Source: Streptomyces sp. TBY4
GTDB lineage: Bacteria; Actinomycetota; Actinomycetes; Streptomycetales; Streptomycetaceae
Direction: 5' to 3'
Assembly: GCF_024213195.1 (NCBI RefSeq)
Contig: NZ_JANAVF010000001.1
Location: 496,001-560,000, forward strand
DNA: 64,000 bases
A model generated the notes under the pieces. The model saw only the letters and a program-made list of their open reading frames with translations, had not been told where the DNA came from and searched no databases. The translations under genes were made by a program, and so were the position numbers. Positions 9,052 through 19,345 of this stretch are shown piece by piece. How positions within the stretch are numbered: the stretch's first letter is position 1; each line of letters begins with the position of its first letter.

Positions 9052-9687
9052 TCAGGCAGCCGGGGGACGTACCTGCTGGCGGTGCGTGGACCCGGCGCCC
9101 AGCTCCGCCAGCCAGTCGTCCAGGGCGGCCATGTCCGGCGGGTCCAGGAGGGCCGGGTCCACCGTGGTGCGGAGCTGGTGGGGAACCCCGGAGCCGAGCA
9201 GGAGCCGCAGGCTGCGTTCCGCCGAGGCGGCCGCGTGGCCGGTGCCGGTGACCCGTTCGTAGCGGCCGGGCGGGGCCTTGACGTCGAAGCCGACCCAGTC
9301 CAGCAGGCCCGCGTCCAGCAGCCGGGCCAGGCGCCGGGGGAAGGCTCCCCCGGTGTGGAGGCCGACCTCCAGGCCCAGGGCGCGGGCCTCCCGTACGGCC
9401 TGCGGCAGGCCGCGCTGGAGGAGCGGTTCCCCGCCCGAGAAGACGATCCCGTCGAGCAGTCCCGTCCGGCGGGCGAGGTGGCCGAGCACCTCGTCCCAGG
9501 AGACGGCGGCAGGGGCCCGGGCGGGCAGCAGGCCGGGGTTGTGGCAGTAGCCGCACCGCCAGGGGCAGCCCTGGCAGAAGACGGTGGTGACCAGCCGGCC
9601 GGGCCAGTCGCAGGTCGACAGCCGGGACCAGCCTCCGATGCGGATGACCTCGCCGGGGGCCGTCGCGCCCGGCCCTTCGCCGGTCAC
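9052..9687 (-). CDS. nrdG: Anaerobic ribonucleotide reductase activating protein (radical SAM)
   Basis: A 211-residue radical SAM activase that installs the glycyl radical on NrdD. The cluster motif CPWRCGYC (CxxxCxxC) lies at about residues 34-41, within the CQGCPWRCGYCHNPGL stretch typical of NrdG-like activases, followed by GIVFSGGEPLLQ. The GTG start at 9687 overlaps the nrdD stop (GTGA), so the two are translationally coupled. The C-terminal tail after about residue 195 is variable. Confidence 0.92.
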   Translation of the reverse strand: MTGEGPGATAPGEVIRIGGWSRLSTCDWPGRLVTTVFCQGCPWRCGYCHNPGLLPARAPAAVSWDEVLGHLARRTGLLDGIVFSGGEPLLQRGLPQAVREARALGLEVGLHTGGAFPRRLARLLDAGLLDWVGFDVKAPPGRYERVTGTGHAAASAERSLRLLLGSGVPHQLRTTVDPALLDPPDMAALDDWLAELGAGSTHRQQVRPPAA

Positions 9688-11462
9688 ACCGCCGCCTTGA
9701 AGTGGACGCGCTCGGCGTGTTCGCCCTTCTTGCCGATGTTGAAGGAGGACACCGGGCGGTGGTAGCCCATGACCCGGGTCCAGACCTCGCACGCCGAGCC
9801 GCAGGCGGGGCACTCGGGCTGCTCCCCCGCCAGGTAGCCGTGGTCCGCACAGATGGAGAAGGTCGGGGTCACCGTCAGGTAGGGCAGCCGGAAGGTCTCC
9901 AGCGAGCGCCGGACCAGCTTGCGGCACGCCTCGGCCGTCGGGATCCGTTCGGGGGTGTACAGGTGCAGGACCGTGCCGCCGGTGTACTTGCCCTGCAGTT
10001 CGTCCTGGCGCTCCAGCGCCTCGAAGGGGTCGTCGGTCCATCCGACGGGCAGCTGCGAGGAGTTGGTGTAGTACGGGTTGGTCTCGGTGCCGGCCTGGAG
10101 GATGCCGGGGAAGCGGGCCCGGTCCTCCTTCGCGAAGCGGTAGGTGGTGCCCTCGGCGGGGGTGGCCTCCAGGTTGTAGAGGTGGCCGGTGCTCTCCTGG
10201 AAGTCGACCATCCGGGCCCGGACCCGGTCCAGGAGGCGGACCGCGAGGGCGTGCCCCCGGGGGTCGGTGATGTCGTACGCGTCCGCGCTGAAGTTGCGGA
10301 CCATCTCGTTGACCCCGTTGACGCCGATGGTGGAGAAGTGGTTGCGCAGGGTGCCCAAGTACCGCTTGGTGTAGGGGAAGAGGCCGCCGTCGATCAGCTC
10401 CTGGACGGTGATCCGCTTCAGTTCGAGGCTGTCCCTGGCGAGTTCGCACAGCCGGTCCACCTCGGCGAGCAGCCGCTCCTCGTCCCCCGCATAGAGGTGC
10501 CCGAGCCGGGCGCAGTTGAGGGTGACCACGCCGAGGGAGCCGGTCTGCTCGGCGCTGCCGAAGAGGCCGTTGCCGCGCTTGAGGAGCTCGGTCAGGTCGA
10601 GCTGGAGCCGGCAGCACATGGAGCGGATCATGTTCGGTTCGAGCTCGGAGTTGATGAAGTTCTGGAAGTACGGCAGCCCGTACTTGGCGGTCATCGCGAA
10701 GAGCCGCTCGGCGTTCTCGCTCTCCCAGGGGAAGTCTTCGGTGATGTTGTAGGTCGGGATGGGGAAGGTGAACACCCGCCCGGTGGCATCGCCCTCCGTC
10801 ATCACCTCGATGTACGCCCGGTTGATCATGTCCATCTCGGCCTGGAGCTCGCCGTACGTGAAACCGGTCTCCTCCCCCGCCACCACCGGGATCTGCTCGC
10901 GCAGGTCCTCGGGGCAGGTCCAGTCGAAGGTGAGGTTGGTGAAGGGGGTCTGGGTGCCCCAGCGCGAGGGCACGTTCAGATTGTGCACGAGCTCCTGGAT
11001 GCACTGCCTGACCTGCTCGTACGTCAGCGCGTCGAGGCGGACGTACGGGGCCAGGTAGGTGTCAAAGGAGGAGAAGGCCTGGGCTCCGGCCCATTCGTTC
11101 TGCAGGGTGCCGAGGAAGTTCACGATCTGCCCGACGGCCGAGGACAGGTGCCGGGGCGGGGCGGAGTCGATCTGTCCGGGGACTCCGTTGAAGCCCTCGG
11201 TCAGCAGGGTGCGCAGGGACCAGCCGGCGCAGTACCCGGAGAGCATGTCCAGGTCGTGGATGTGGAAGTCGCCCTCGCGGTGGGCGCGGGCGACGGCGGC
11301 GGGGTAGACCTGTTCCAGCCAGTAGTTCGCGGTGACCTTTCCGGCGGCGTTGAGGATGAGGCCGCCGAGCGAGTAGCCCTGGTTGGCGTTGGCGTTCACC
11401 CGCCAGTCCCGGCGGTCAAGGTATTCGGAAACGGTCTCTACGGCGTCGACGACAGCAGTCAC
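9684..11462 (-). CDS. nrdD: Class III anaerobic ribonucleoside-triphosphate reductase
   Basis: A 592-residue glycyl-radical reductase that makes dNTPs from NTPs without oxygen. The active-site region is MIRSMCCRLQLDL, with KRGNGLFGSAEQTGS after it. The C-terminus has SICADHGYL and CPACGSAC cysteines for zinc, then RVMGY carrying the radical glycine. The architecture looks like the short Thermotoga-type NrdD, and no N-terminal ATP-cone is evident. The start is GTG 11462, with GGGAGGG 6 nt upstream; a GTG at 11510 lies within the 3' edge of the riboswitch and was rejected. Class III enzymes are unexpected in aerobic Streptomyces, which normally carry classes Ia and II. Confidence 0.93.
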   Translation of the reverse strand: MTAVVDAVETVSEYLDRRDWRVNANANQGYSLGGLILNAAGKVTANYWLEQVYPAAVARAHREGDFHIHDLDMLSGYCAGWSLRTLLTEGFNGVPGQIDSAPPRHLSSAVGQIVNFLGTLQNEWAGAQAFSSFDTYLAPYVRLDALTYEQVRQCIQELVHNLNVPSRWGTQTPFTNLTFDWTCPEDLREQIPVVAGEETGFTYGELQAEMDMINRAYIEVMTEGDATGRVFTFPIPTYNITEDFPWESENAERLFAMTAKYGLPYFQNFINSELEPNMIRSMCCRLQLDLTELLKRGNGLFGSAEQTGSLGVVTLNCARLGHLYAGDEERLLAEVDRLCELARDSLELKRITVQELIDGGLFPYTKRYLGTLRNHFSTIGVNGVNEMVRNFSADAYDITDPRGHALAVRLLDRVRARMVDFQESTGHLYNLEATPAEGTTYRFAKEDRARFPGILQAGTETNPYYTNSSQLPVGWTDDPFEALERQDELQGKYTGGTVLHLYTPERIPTAEACRKLVRRSLETFRLPYLTVTPTFSICADHGYLAGEQPECPACGSACEVWTRVMGYHRPVSSFNIGKKGEHAERVHFKAAV

Positions 11463-11511
11463 GGCGGCCCTCCCACGAGGCTCGGCACGGAAGAATGGCG
11501 GGCTCTTCACA

Positions 11512-11625
11512 GCCCGTGCCGGCAGGTGTCGGACTCGTCCGCCGTGGCGGACTCACCGTTGCGGGGCAGTCCCGGTTTCCCACCGGGTTCCCTGTTGCCT
11601 CGGTCGGGGAGACCCCGCCGAACCG
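11512..11625 (-). promoter_or_regulatory. Cobalamin (B12) riboswitch in the nrdD leader
   Basis: Read on the minus strand, the leader shows the conserved cobalamin core in order: AACAGGGAACCCGGTGGGAA, then CCGGGACTGCCCCGCAACGG, and finally GTCCGACACCTGCC. These are the hallmark junction and B12-box blocks of the family. It is followed by a small GGGCT/AGCCC hairpin and then the nrdD ribosome site. In Streptomyces a B12 riboswitch is known to repress class Ia nrdAB when coenzyme B12 is available; the same logic is inferred here. Exact ends are approximate. Confidence 0.85.
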
Positions 11626-11634
11626 GCAAGGCCA

Positions 11635-11682
11635 ACACTACATATGGATATGGCGGCTCGACACCACCACTACATATGGGGT
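11635..11682 (-). promoter_or_regulatory. Two NrdR-like boxes upstream of nrdD
   Basis: Two 16-bp sites, ACACTACATATGGATA (11635-11650) and CCACTACATATGGGGT (11667-11682), each match about 12 of 16 positions of the NrdR consensus acaCwAtATaTwGtgt. They are exactly 32 bp apart start to start, the near three-turn spacing typical of paired NrdR boxes. They sit just upstream of the riboswitch, where the promoter is expected. Confidence 0.7.
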
Positions 11683-11722
11683 GACCAAGGTCCCGAACCA
11701 AGGGACTTCGGCCCCTCGGGAA

Positions 11723-13444
11723 TCAGCTCCGGCCGCTGGTGGCGGCGTAGTACTGGAGGTCCTGGACCTCGACCGTACGGTCCACCGGGTGGCGCAGCTC
11801 CACCCCGGCCCCGGTCCTGCCGTCCCGCACCACGGCCGCCGATGCGGCGCCCGGCGCGAGGGGCAGCAGCTCGGAGTGGACCCCGGCCGGGGCCGAGTGC
11901 TCGCCCCCGGCCGCCCCCACGGCCGTACGGACGCGTGCGGGCGCGGTGAGGAAGCTGAGCACCTCCACCGTGTCCCGGGCCGCGGCGCTGCCGCCCCGCA
12001 GCGACATCACGAGGGACTGGCCACCGCTGGGGACGGCGGCGGCGAACTGGGTGCGCGAGCTCAGGTACAGCGTGTCGCGGACGATCTCGGGCCAGCTGCC
12101 CGTCTTGAACCGGGTGAGGTAGTAGGAGGAAAGGTCCAGGTAGGCATGGCCGTTGTGCAGGGAGGGCGCGAACTGGCCGCCCTCGCTGTAGTCGTTCCAG
12201 GTGGTGAGCTGGACCCAGTCGGCGCCGTCCTCAATGGCGCGGCTCCAAGTGGCGCGCAGGGTAGCGGTGTTGCCCGCCTCGTCGTAGATGCCCTGGTTGG
12301 GGCGGGCGTCCTGGACCGAGACGGGCTGCATCCAGATCTTGCCCGCGGCGTGGGCGCGCCGTACGTCGCGGGTGGAGCCCTCCTGGCCGACGTAGCTGCG
12401 GCTGCCCCACTCGGAGAATCCGTAGCTGATGGGCTCGAACCCGGCGCTGTGCGCGCCGAAGTCGAGGAAGAGCGGGACGAAGGCGGTGCGGATGCCGTGC
12501 CGGGTCTTCAGGACGTCCAGGACCTGAGTCCACCAGGCGACGCTCTTCTCCTCGGCCTTGAACGGCGAGACGACCAGCCGTCCGTCGGGGAGCCGGTGGG
12601 CGGCCGGGGACTTGCCGAGGTCCGCGAGGAGGTCGGCGAGGACGGCCGGGTCGTCGGTGCCCAGGGAGGTCATGTCCGGCATCAGCATGATCTTGAAGCC
12701 CGGGTCCACCGACCGGGCCGCCTCCATGAGGAGCTCGCAGCGTTCGCGGTTCTTTCCGGTCAGGGAGAGCAGGTCGAGGGTGAATCCGTCGAGGCCGGCG
12801 GCGCGGGCCGTGCGGACCTCCTGCTGGAGGTTGGCGAGCTCCCAGTTCCCGCTCCTGGGCGGGACCGGCGGGGGCCGGTCGCGCAGCAGGCCGCCGTAGC
12901 GCGCGTGCTTGCCGTTCTCGCCGTCCGGCTTCAGGTAGTGGCGGGTGTAGTAGTCGGCGTCGGCGCTCGCGTTGTCCAGGGAGAGCGGGTACGGGGTGAA
13001 GTAGTGGGCGAAGACCAGCTTCTTGCCGGCGGCTCCGGAGCGCAGGGCGGCCGGCTGCGGCAGGTCGAAGGGCAGGGCTCCGGTGGGGCGCACCGTGCCG
13101 TCCGTACCGGGCCCCGGGGTCTTCGGGGCCGGGGCAGGACCGTCCGGGCTCTGCGGGGCGGTGGCACCCGGGCCCGGGCCGGTGGCGGTGGCCACGGGCG
13201 CGGGGGTGTCGCCCGGGGCCCCGGGCAGGGTGGCGACCGGGTCCGCTCCCGGGCGGGCCTGCGCGCCGGAGACGGTGCGCGGGTCCCAGGCGATGCCCGT
13301 CGCGGCGCAGACGCCCACGAGGAGGAAGGCCGTCAGGAAGAGGCTCAGCAGGGGCCTTCGCCCCCGGAAACCCGCACGGCGCCGGTGCGACGCGGGTCTC
13401 GCGCCGCGCCCCGTCCGCCGCCTACGCGGCTGCTGCGCACTCAT
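11723..13444 (-). CDS. Secreted or anchored endo-1,3-alpha-glucanase-family (GH71-like) protein
   Basis: A 573-residue protein. An Arg-rich N-terminus and one hydrophobic segment (about residues 30-50) suggest a signal anchor. A Pro/Ala/Gly-rich linker to about residue 135 follows, then a TIM-barrel-like domain starting KKLVFAHYFTPYPLSLDN and including AGLDGFTLDLLSL, IMLMPDMTSL and VQLTTWNDYSEG. These segments resemble GH71 alpha-1,3-glucanases. The enzyme would act outside the cell, but the substrate is unproven. The start is ATG 13444, with GGGGAGGGG upstream. It is divergent from the STAND-like gene. Confidence 0.75.
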   Translation of the reverse strand: MSAQQPRRRRTGRGARPASHRRRAGFRGRRPLLSLFLTAFLLVGVCAATGIAWDPRTVSGAQARPGADPVATLPGAPGDTPAPVATATGPGPGATAPQSPDGPAPAPKTPGPGTDGTVRPTGALPFDLPQPAALRSGAAGKKLVFAHYFTPYPLSLDNASADADYYTRHYLKPDGENGKHARYGGLLRDRPPPVPPRSGNWELANLQQEVRTARAAGLDGFTLDLLSLTGKNRERCELLMEAARSVDPGFKIMLMPDMTSLGTDDPAVLADLLADLGKSPAAHRLPDGRLVVSPFKAEEKSVAWWTQVLDVLKTRHGIRTAFVPLFLDFGAHSAGFEPISYGFSEWGSRSYVGQEGSTRDVRRAHAAGKIWMQPVSVQDARPNQGIYDEAGNTATLRATWSRAIEDGADWVQLTTWNDYSEGGQFAPSLHNGHAYLDLSSYYLTRFKTGSWPEIVRDTLYLSSRTQFAAAVPSGGQSLVMSLRGGSAAARDTVEVLSFLTAPARVRTAVGAAGGEHSAPAGVHSELLPLAPGAASAAVVRDGRTGAGVELRHPVDRTVEVQDLQYYAATSGRS

Positions 13445-13735
13445 CCTGGCCCCTCCCCCGAACGTGCCCGTGCCGTGCCCGGACACCGGGGCGCACCGCA
13501 GCAGTACAGCGGATTCCGGGCTCCCGGACAACAGTTCACCGGTCGGAGCGGGCTTTCGGAATGGACAAAACCGCGTTGGGTGTACATCTGCTGTGATCAC
13601 CGGGCGCCACGGGCGTTTCACCGGAATAGGGAATTCCCCTGGCCATCCGATAGAACTGGCGCATAATCATCTGTATGCGGCTTGAAACTACCCTCTTGCC
13701 GCAGCTGGTCACGCATGCAGGGGGGCATCGTGCCG

Positions 13736-14200
13736 ATGAGGGATACAAGGGATTCACGAGGTGCCGGTAGTACGTTCCCGGCGACCTCCGCGGAGCTGTC
13801 CCGTCTTTTCACCGCCGTGCGGCGGGGCAAGGTACTGACCGTCACGGGACGTTTCCGCGAGCCCCGGAGCCGACTGGTCCGGGAAATCGGGCAACGGCTC
13901 TCGTCCAATTTCTACGACGGCGTGGCCGTCGTGTCCATGGAACAGCGCTTCGGAGTACGCGACCTGACCGCGGCGCTGGGCTGCGTACCGGGCATGCCGT
14001 TCCTGCCGTGCGGGACGTCGAACGCGGCGTCGTGGCTGGCGGAGCGCGACATGCTGCTCGTACTCGACGGCTGCGAGCACCTCGCGTCCGAGGCCCTGGA
14101 CTGGCTGCGCGAACTGCTCGCCGTGGCGCCCGGGCTGCGGATCCTGGCGGCCGGGCCCGATCCGCTGGCCTTCGCGCCGGACCAGGTGCACCGGCTCTGA
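13736..14200 (+). CDS. Short STAND/NB-ARC-like ATPase fragment, degenerate P-loop
   Basis: A 154-residue protein aligning by eye with the N-terminal nucleotide-binding region of AfsR/LuxR-type STAND regulators. It has LTVTGRFREPRSRL where a GPGGVGKTRL P-loop is expected, MLLVLDGCEHLASEA as a good Walker B, and APGLRILAAGPDPLAF as the sensor region. It then stops, so no winged-helix, TPR or HTH output domain is present. Either ATG 13736 or GTG 13730 could start it; AGGGGGG lies just upstream. The Walker A Lys-Thr is absent, so ATP hydrolysis is doubtful. It could be a relic or a small regulatory binder. Confidence 0.6.
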   Translation: MRDTRDSRGAGSTFPATSAELSRLFTAVRRGKVLTVTGRFREPRSRLVREIGQRLSSNFYDGVAVVSMEQRFGVRDLTAALGCVPGMPFLPCGTSNAASWLAERDMLLVLDGCEHLASEALDWLRELLAVAPGLRILAAGPDPLAFAPDQVHRL

Positions 14201-14212
14201 CCGGACGCGGAA

Positions 14213-14256
14213 ACGGGTCCGCCCCGGTCGGCGACTGCCGACCGGGGCGGACCCGT
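14213..14256. terminator. Strong bidirectional hairpin between the STAND-like gene and icd
   Basis: A perfect 20-bp stem (14213-14232 with 14237-14256) around the loop GACT lies between two convergent genes. There is no clear T-run, which is common for Streptomyces terminators. Confidence 0.8.
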
Positions 14257-14288
14257 GAAAAGGGCGGAACTCAGCGAAAGGGCGGAAC

Positions 14289-16762
<2,474 letters not shown>

Positions 16763-17116
16763 TCAGGCGTGGACGGCCTTGGGGCTCGGGCCGTACTCGT
16801 TCGGGCCCGGGGTGCCCTCGGTGGCCATCAGGACGATCGCCCAGATCCAGCCGACGAGGGGGATGAAGCCGACCAGGATCCACCAGCCGGACTTGCCCTG
16901 GTCGTGCAGGCGGCGGACGCCGACCGCGAGCGAGGGGAGGAAGAGGCCGAGCCCCAGGAGCGTGTACAGCAGCGGGTACGTGCTGAGCGAGAAGTCGACG
17001 ATCAGGACCACGATCAGCAGCGCTATGTAGATGAGCGTGTACATCCAGTATTCCTGACGCCGGGCGCGGCCGCTGAAGTCGGCGTACTTCTTGACGACGT
17101 CGGTGAAGTAGTGCAT
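16763..17116 (-). CDS. DUF805 membrane protein
   Basis: A 117-residue integral membrane protein with the DUF805 pattern: the N-terminal YADFSGRARRQEYWMY motif, two hydrophobic segments (about residues 27-65), then VGVRRLHDQGKSGWW and a third segment, LVGFIPLVGWIWAIVL. DUF805 proteins are small, widespread and of unknown function. The ATG start at 17116 follows GGGGGG-rich sequence. It lies upstream of icd on the same strand, separated by a hairpin. Confidence 0.9.
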   Translation of the reverse strand: MHYFTDVVKKYADFSGRARRQEYWMYTLIYIALLIVVLIVDFSLSTYPLLYTLLGLGLFLPSLAVGVRRLHDQGKSGWWILVGFIPLVGWIWAIVLMATEGTPGPNEYGPSPKAVHA

Positions 17117-17273
17117 GGGTCCCCCCAGAGGACGACGTTCCGGCCCGCCCGGACGGAGCAGGCCGGGGCAGAACTTATGCCCCGCTTACGGCGCGGTCAA
17201 GCCACTTCGCAAGGGACCAGAACGGTCACTTTTCGCCGCCCGTCACCTAAACCCGCTGGTACCGGGCGGGGCC

Positions 17274-17339
17274 AAATCCAGCCTCGCCGGCGTTTGAGGC
17301 GCGGGGGTCCGGGGGCAGCGCCCCCGGCAACGGCGCCGC
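17274..17339. repeat. Dispersed Streptomyces intergenic repeat with hairpin
   Basis: The sequence containing CTCGCCGGCGTTTGAGGCGC followed by a hairpin (CCGGGGGC / GCCCCCGG with loop AGC, 17309-17327) matches, from memory, a short repeat found between genes throughout Streptomyces genomes. It lies in the 262-bp gap downstream of the sensor kinase and may act as a terminator. No other feature was seen in that gap. Confidence 0.65.
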
Positions 17340-17378
17340 ACCCGCCCACGACGCGGAGCACAGCGGCCCCGGCCGGGC

Positions 17379-18494
17379 TCAGGCCTGCACCGGCAGGGTC
17401 ACCTCGAACCGGCACCCTCCGGGAACGTTCCGCACGGCCGCCCGCCCCGCGTGCGCCTCCACGATGCCCCGTACGATCGCCAGCCCCAGCCCCGCCCCCG
17501 CCGGAGGCGTCCGCGCCGGGCTGCCCCGCCAGCCCGTGTCGAAGACCCTCGGCAGGTCCTCCGCCGGGATGCCGCCGCAGCCGTCCGTCACGGAGACGAC
17601 CACCGCGTCCCCGCCCGCTCGTACGGCGGCCGCGATCGCCACGGTGCCGTCCGCCGGGGTGTGCCGGATCGCGTTGACCAGCAGGTTGGCCAGGACCCGG
17701 GTCATCTCCTTGCCGTCCACCTCCACCGGCACCGGGTCCACAGCCCCGCCGTCGAGCCGCACCCCGCGCTCCCGCGCCAGCGGGTCCACCCCGGCCAGCG
17801 CGTCGCCGACCAGGTCGTACACGGACATCCGGCTCGGGCTCAGCGCCAGCGCACCCGCGTGGATGCGGGAGAGTTCGAAGAGGTCGCCGACCATGGAGTT
17901 CAGCCGGTCCACCTCGGTGCGGATCTGCCGGTGGTACCGCGCCGGATCCTCCGCCATGCCGTCCTCCAGCGCCTCGGACATCGCCCGCAGCCCCGCCAGC
18001 GGGGTCCGCAGATCGTGCGAGATCCAGGCCACCAGCTCCCGCCGCGAGGTCTCCAGCGCCCGCTCCCGCTCCCGGGACACCGCCAGCCTCTCGCTCGTGG
18101 CCGCCAACTCCCGCGACAGCGCCGCCAGTTCCGCGGTGGCCCGCCCCGGCGGCGCCGCGAAGCTGCCGCCGTCGCCGAAGTCCCGTGCGGCCTGCGACAG
18201 TTCCCGACTGCGGGCCACCACCCACCGCCCCAGCAGCAGCGCCACGGCCAGGGAGACCACCGCTGCCATCGCCACGACCAGGGTGACCACCCCGAGGTCG
18301 TGCGGGGAGAGGAACATCGCCCGGGCCACGGCGAGCGTCCCGGCCAGCATCGCGGTGACCGCCACGGCGGCGATCACCGCGAGGGACACCGCCACCGACC
18401 GGTGGCGCACCAGCCTCAGCACGAGCGCGCCGAGCGCCCCCGCGCACACGGCCCCGCCGAGCGCGAACAGCGCGATGAGCAGGATGTCCTTCAT
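17379..18494 (-). CDS. Two-component sensor histidine kinase
   Basis: A 371-residue kinase. Three hydrophobic segments (about residues 5-27, 36-58 and 68-90) precede a short HAMP-like or coiled linker. The H-box WISHDLRTPLAG lies near residue 158, followed by the N-box NLLVNAIRHTPA, VSVTDGCGGIP and GAGLGLAIVRGIVEAH. The extracytoplasmic loops are short, so a membrane or intramembrane cue is likely. Its ATG overlaps the stop of the response regulator (ATGA), so the pair is co-translated. The stimulus is unknown. Confidence 0.93.
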   Translation of the reverse strand: MKDILLIALFALGGAVCAGALGALVLRLVRHRSVAVSLAVIAAVAVTAMLAGTLAVARAMFLSPHDLGVVTLVVAMAAVVSLAVALLLGRWVVARSRELSQAARDFGDGGSFAAPPGRATAELAALSRELAATSERLAVSRERERALETSRRELVAWISHDLRTPLAGLRAMSEALEDGMAEDPARYHRQIRTEVDRLNSMVGDLFELSRIHAGALALSPSRMSVYDLVGDALAGVDPLARERGVRLDGGAVDPVPVEVDGKEMTRVLANLLVNAIRHTPADGTVAIAAAVRAGGDAVVVSVTDGCGGIPAEDLPRVFDTGWRGSPARTPPAGAGLGLAIVRGIVEAHAGRAAVRNVPGGCRFEVTLPVQA

Positions 18495-19285
18495 TCCGCG
18501 GCCACCTCGCCCGGCCCGTCCGGCCCGTCCGCCTCGAAGCGGTAGCCGACTCCCCAGACCGTCCGGATCAGCTTCGGCCGCCCCGGGTCCTCCTCCACCT
18601 TGGCGCGCAGGCGGCGTACGTGCACGGTCACCGTCGACAGGTCACCGAAGTCCCAGCCCCACACCTCGCGCATCAGCTCCTCCCGCCCGTGCGCCCGGCC
18701 CGGATACCGCAGGAAGTGCGCGAGCAGGTCGAACTCCCTGACCGTGAGCGCCAGTTCGCGCCCGTCCTTCGCGGCCCGGTGGGTGGCCGGATCGAGCGTG
18801 ATCCCGGCGCCCGCGAGCCGGGCCCCCACCTCGCCGGCCGCCGCACCGGCCGCGGCCCCGGCGGCCGTCGCGCGCCGCAGCACGGAGCCGACCCGCAGGA
18901 CCAGTTCGCGCGGGCTGAACGGTTTCGTGACGTAGTCGTCGGCGCCTAGTTCCAGTCCCGCGATCCGGTCGTCCTCGTCGCCCCGCGCGGTCAGCATGAT
19001 CACGGGTACCGGGCCGGCCGCACGGAGCCTGCGGCACACCTCCAGCCCGTCCAGCCCCGGCAGCATGAGGTCCAGTACGACCAGGTCCGGCCGGATCAGG
19101 GCGGCCCGGGCGAGCGCCGCCGGGCCGTCGGCGACGCTCTCCACCGCGTAGCCGGCGCGCCTCAGGTAACCGGTGACGACCTCCGCCACCGTCGGGTCGT
19201 CATCGACGACCAGGATCCGCGCGGCCGCCGGTCCGGTGCCGCCACCCCTGCCACCGCTGCTGCTGCCCAAGCCCTCGACGCTCAT
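18491..19285 (-). CDS. OmpR/PhoB-type response regulator
   Basis: A 264-residue protein. The receiver domain (about residues 22-135) has the acidic DDDPT, phosphorylation site LVVLDLMLPGLDG and KPFSPREL. An Ala/Gly-rich linker follows, then a winged-helix DNA-binding domain ending VWGVGYRFE. It is the first gene of the operon and partner of the downstream kinase. A serine-hydrolase gene lies 60 bp upstream on the same strand and may be part of the transcription unit. Confidence 0.94.
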   Translation of the reverse strand: MSVEGLGSSSGGRGGGTGPAAARILVVDDDPTVAEVVTGYLRRAGYAVESVADGPAALARAALIRPDLVVLDLMLPGLDGLEVCRRLRAAGPVPVIMLTARGDEDDRIAGLELGADDYVTKPFSPRELVLRVGSVLRRATAAGAAAGAAAGEVGARLAGAGITLDPATHRAAKDGRELALTVREFDLLAHFLRYPGRAHGREELMREVWGWDFGDLSTVTVHVRRLRAKVEEDPGRPKLIRTVWGVGYRFEADGPDGPGEVAAE

Positions 19286-19345
19286 GCCGCCCAGCCTCCC
19301 ACCTCCGCGGGGCCGCGCCAGAACCGGTCAGTGCGGTCAGCGCCG

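Noticed and set aside
11507..11701. A short minus-strand frame upstream of nrdD
   Set aside because: It overlaps the riboswitch and NrdR boxes and has no ribosome site or family match.
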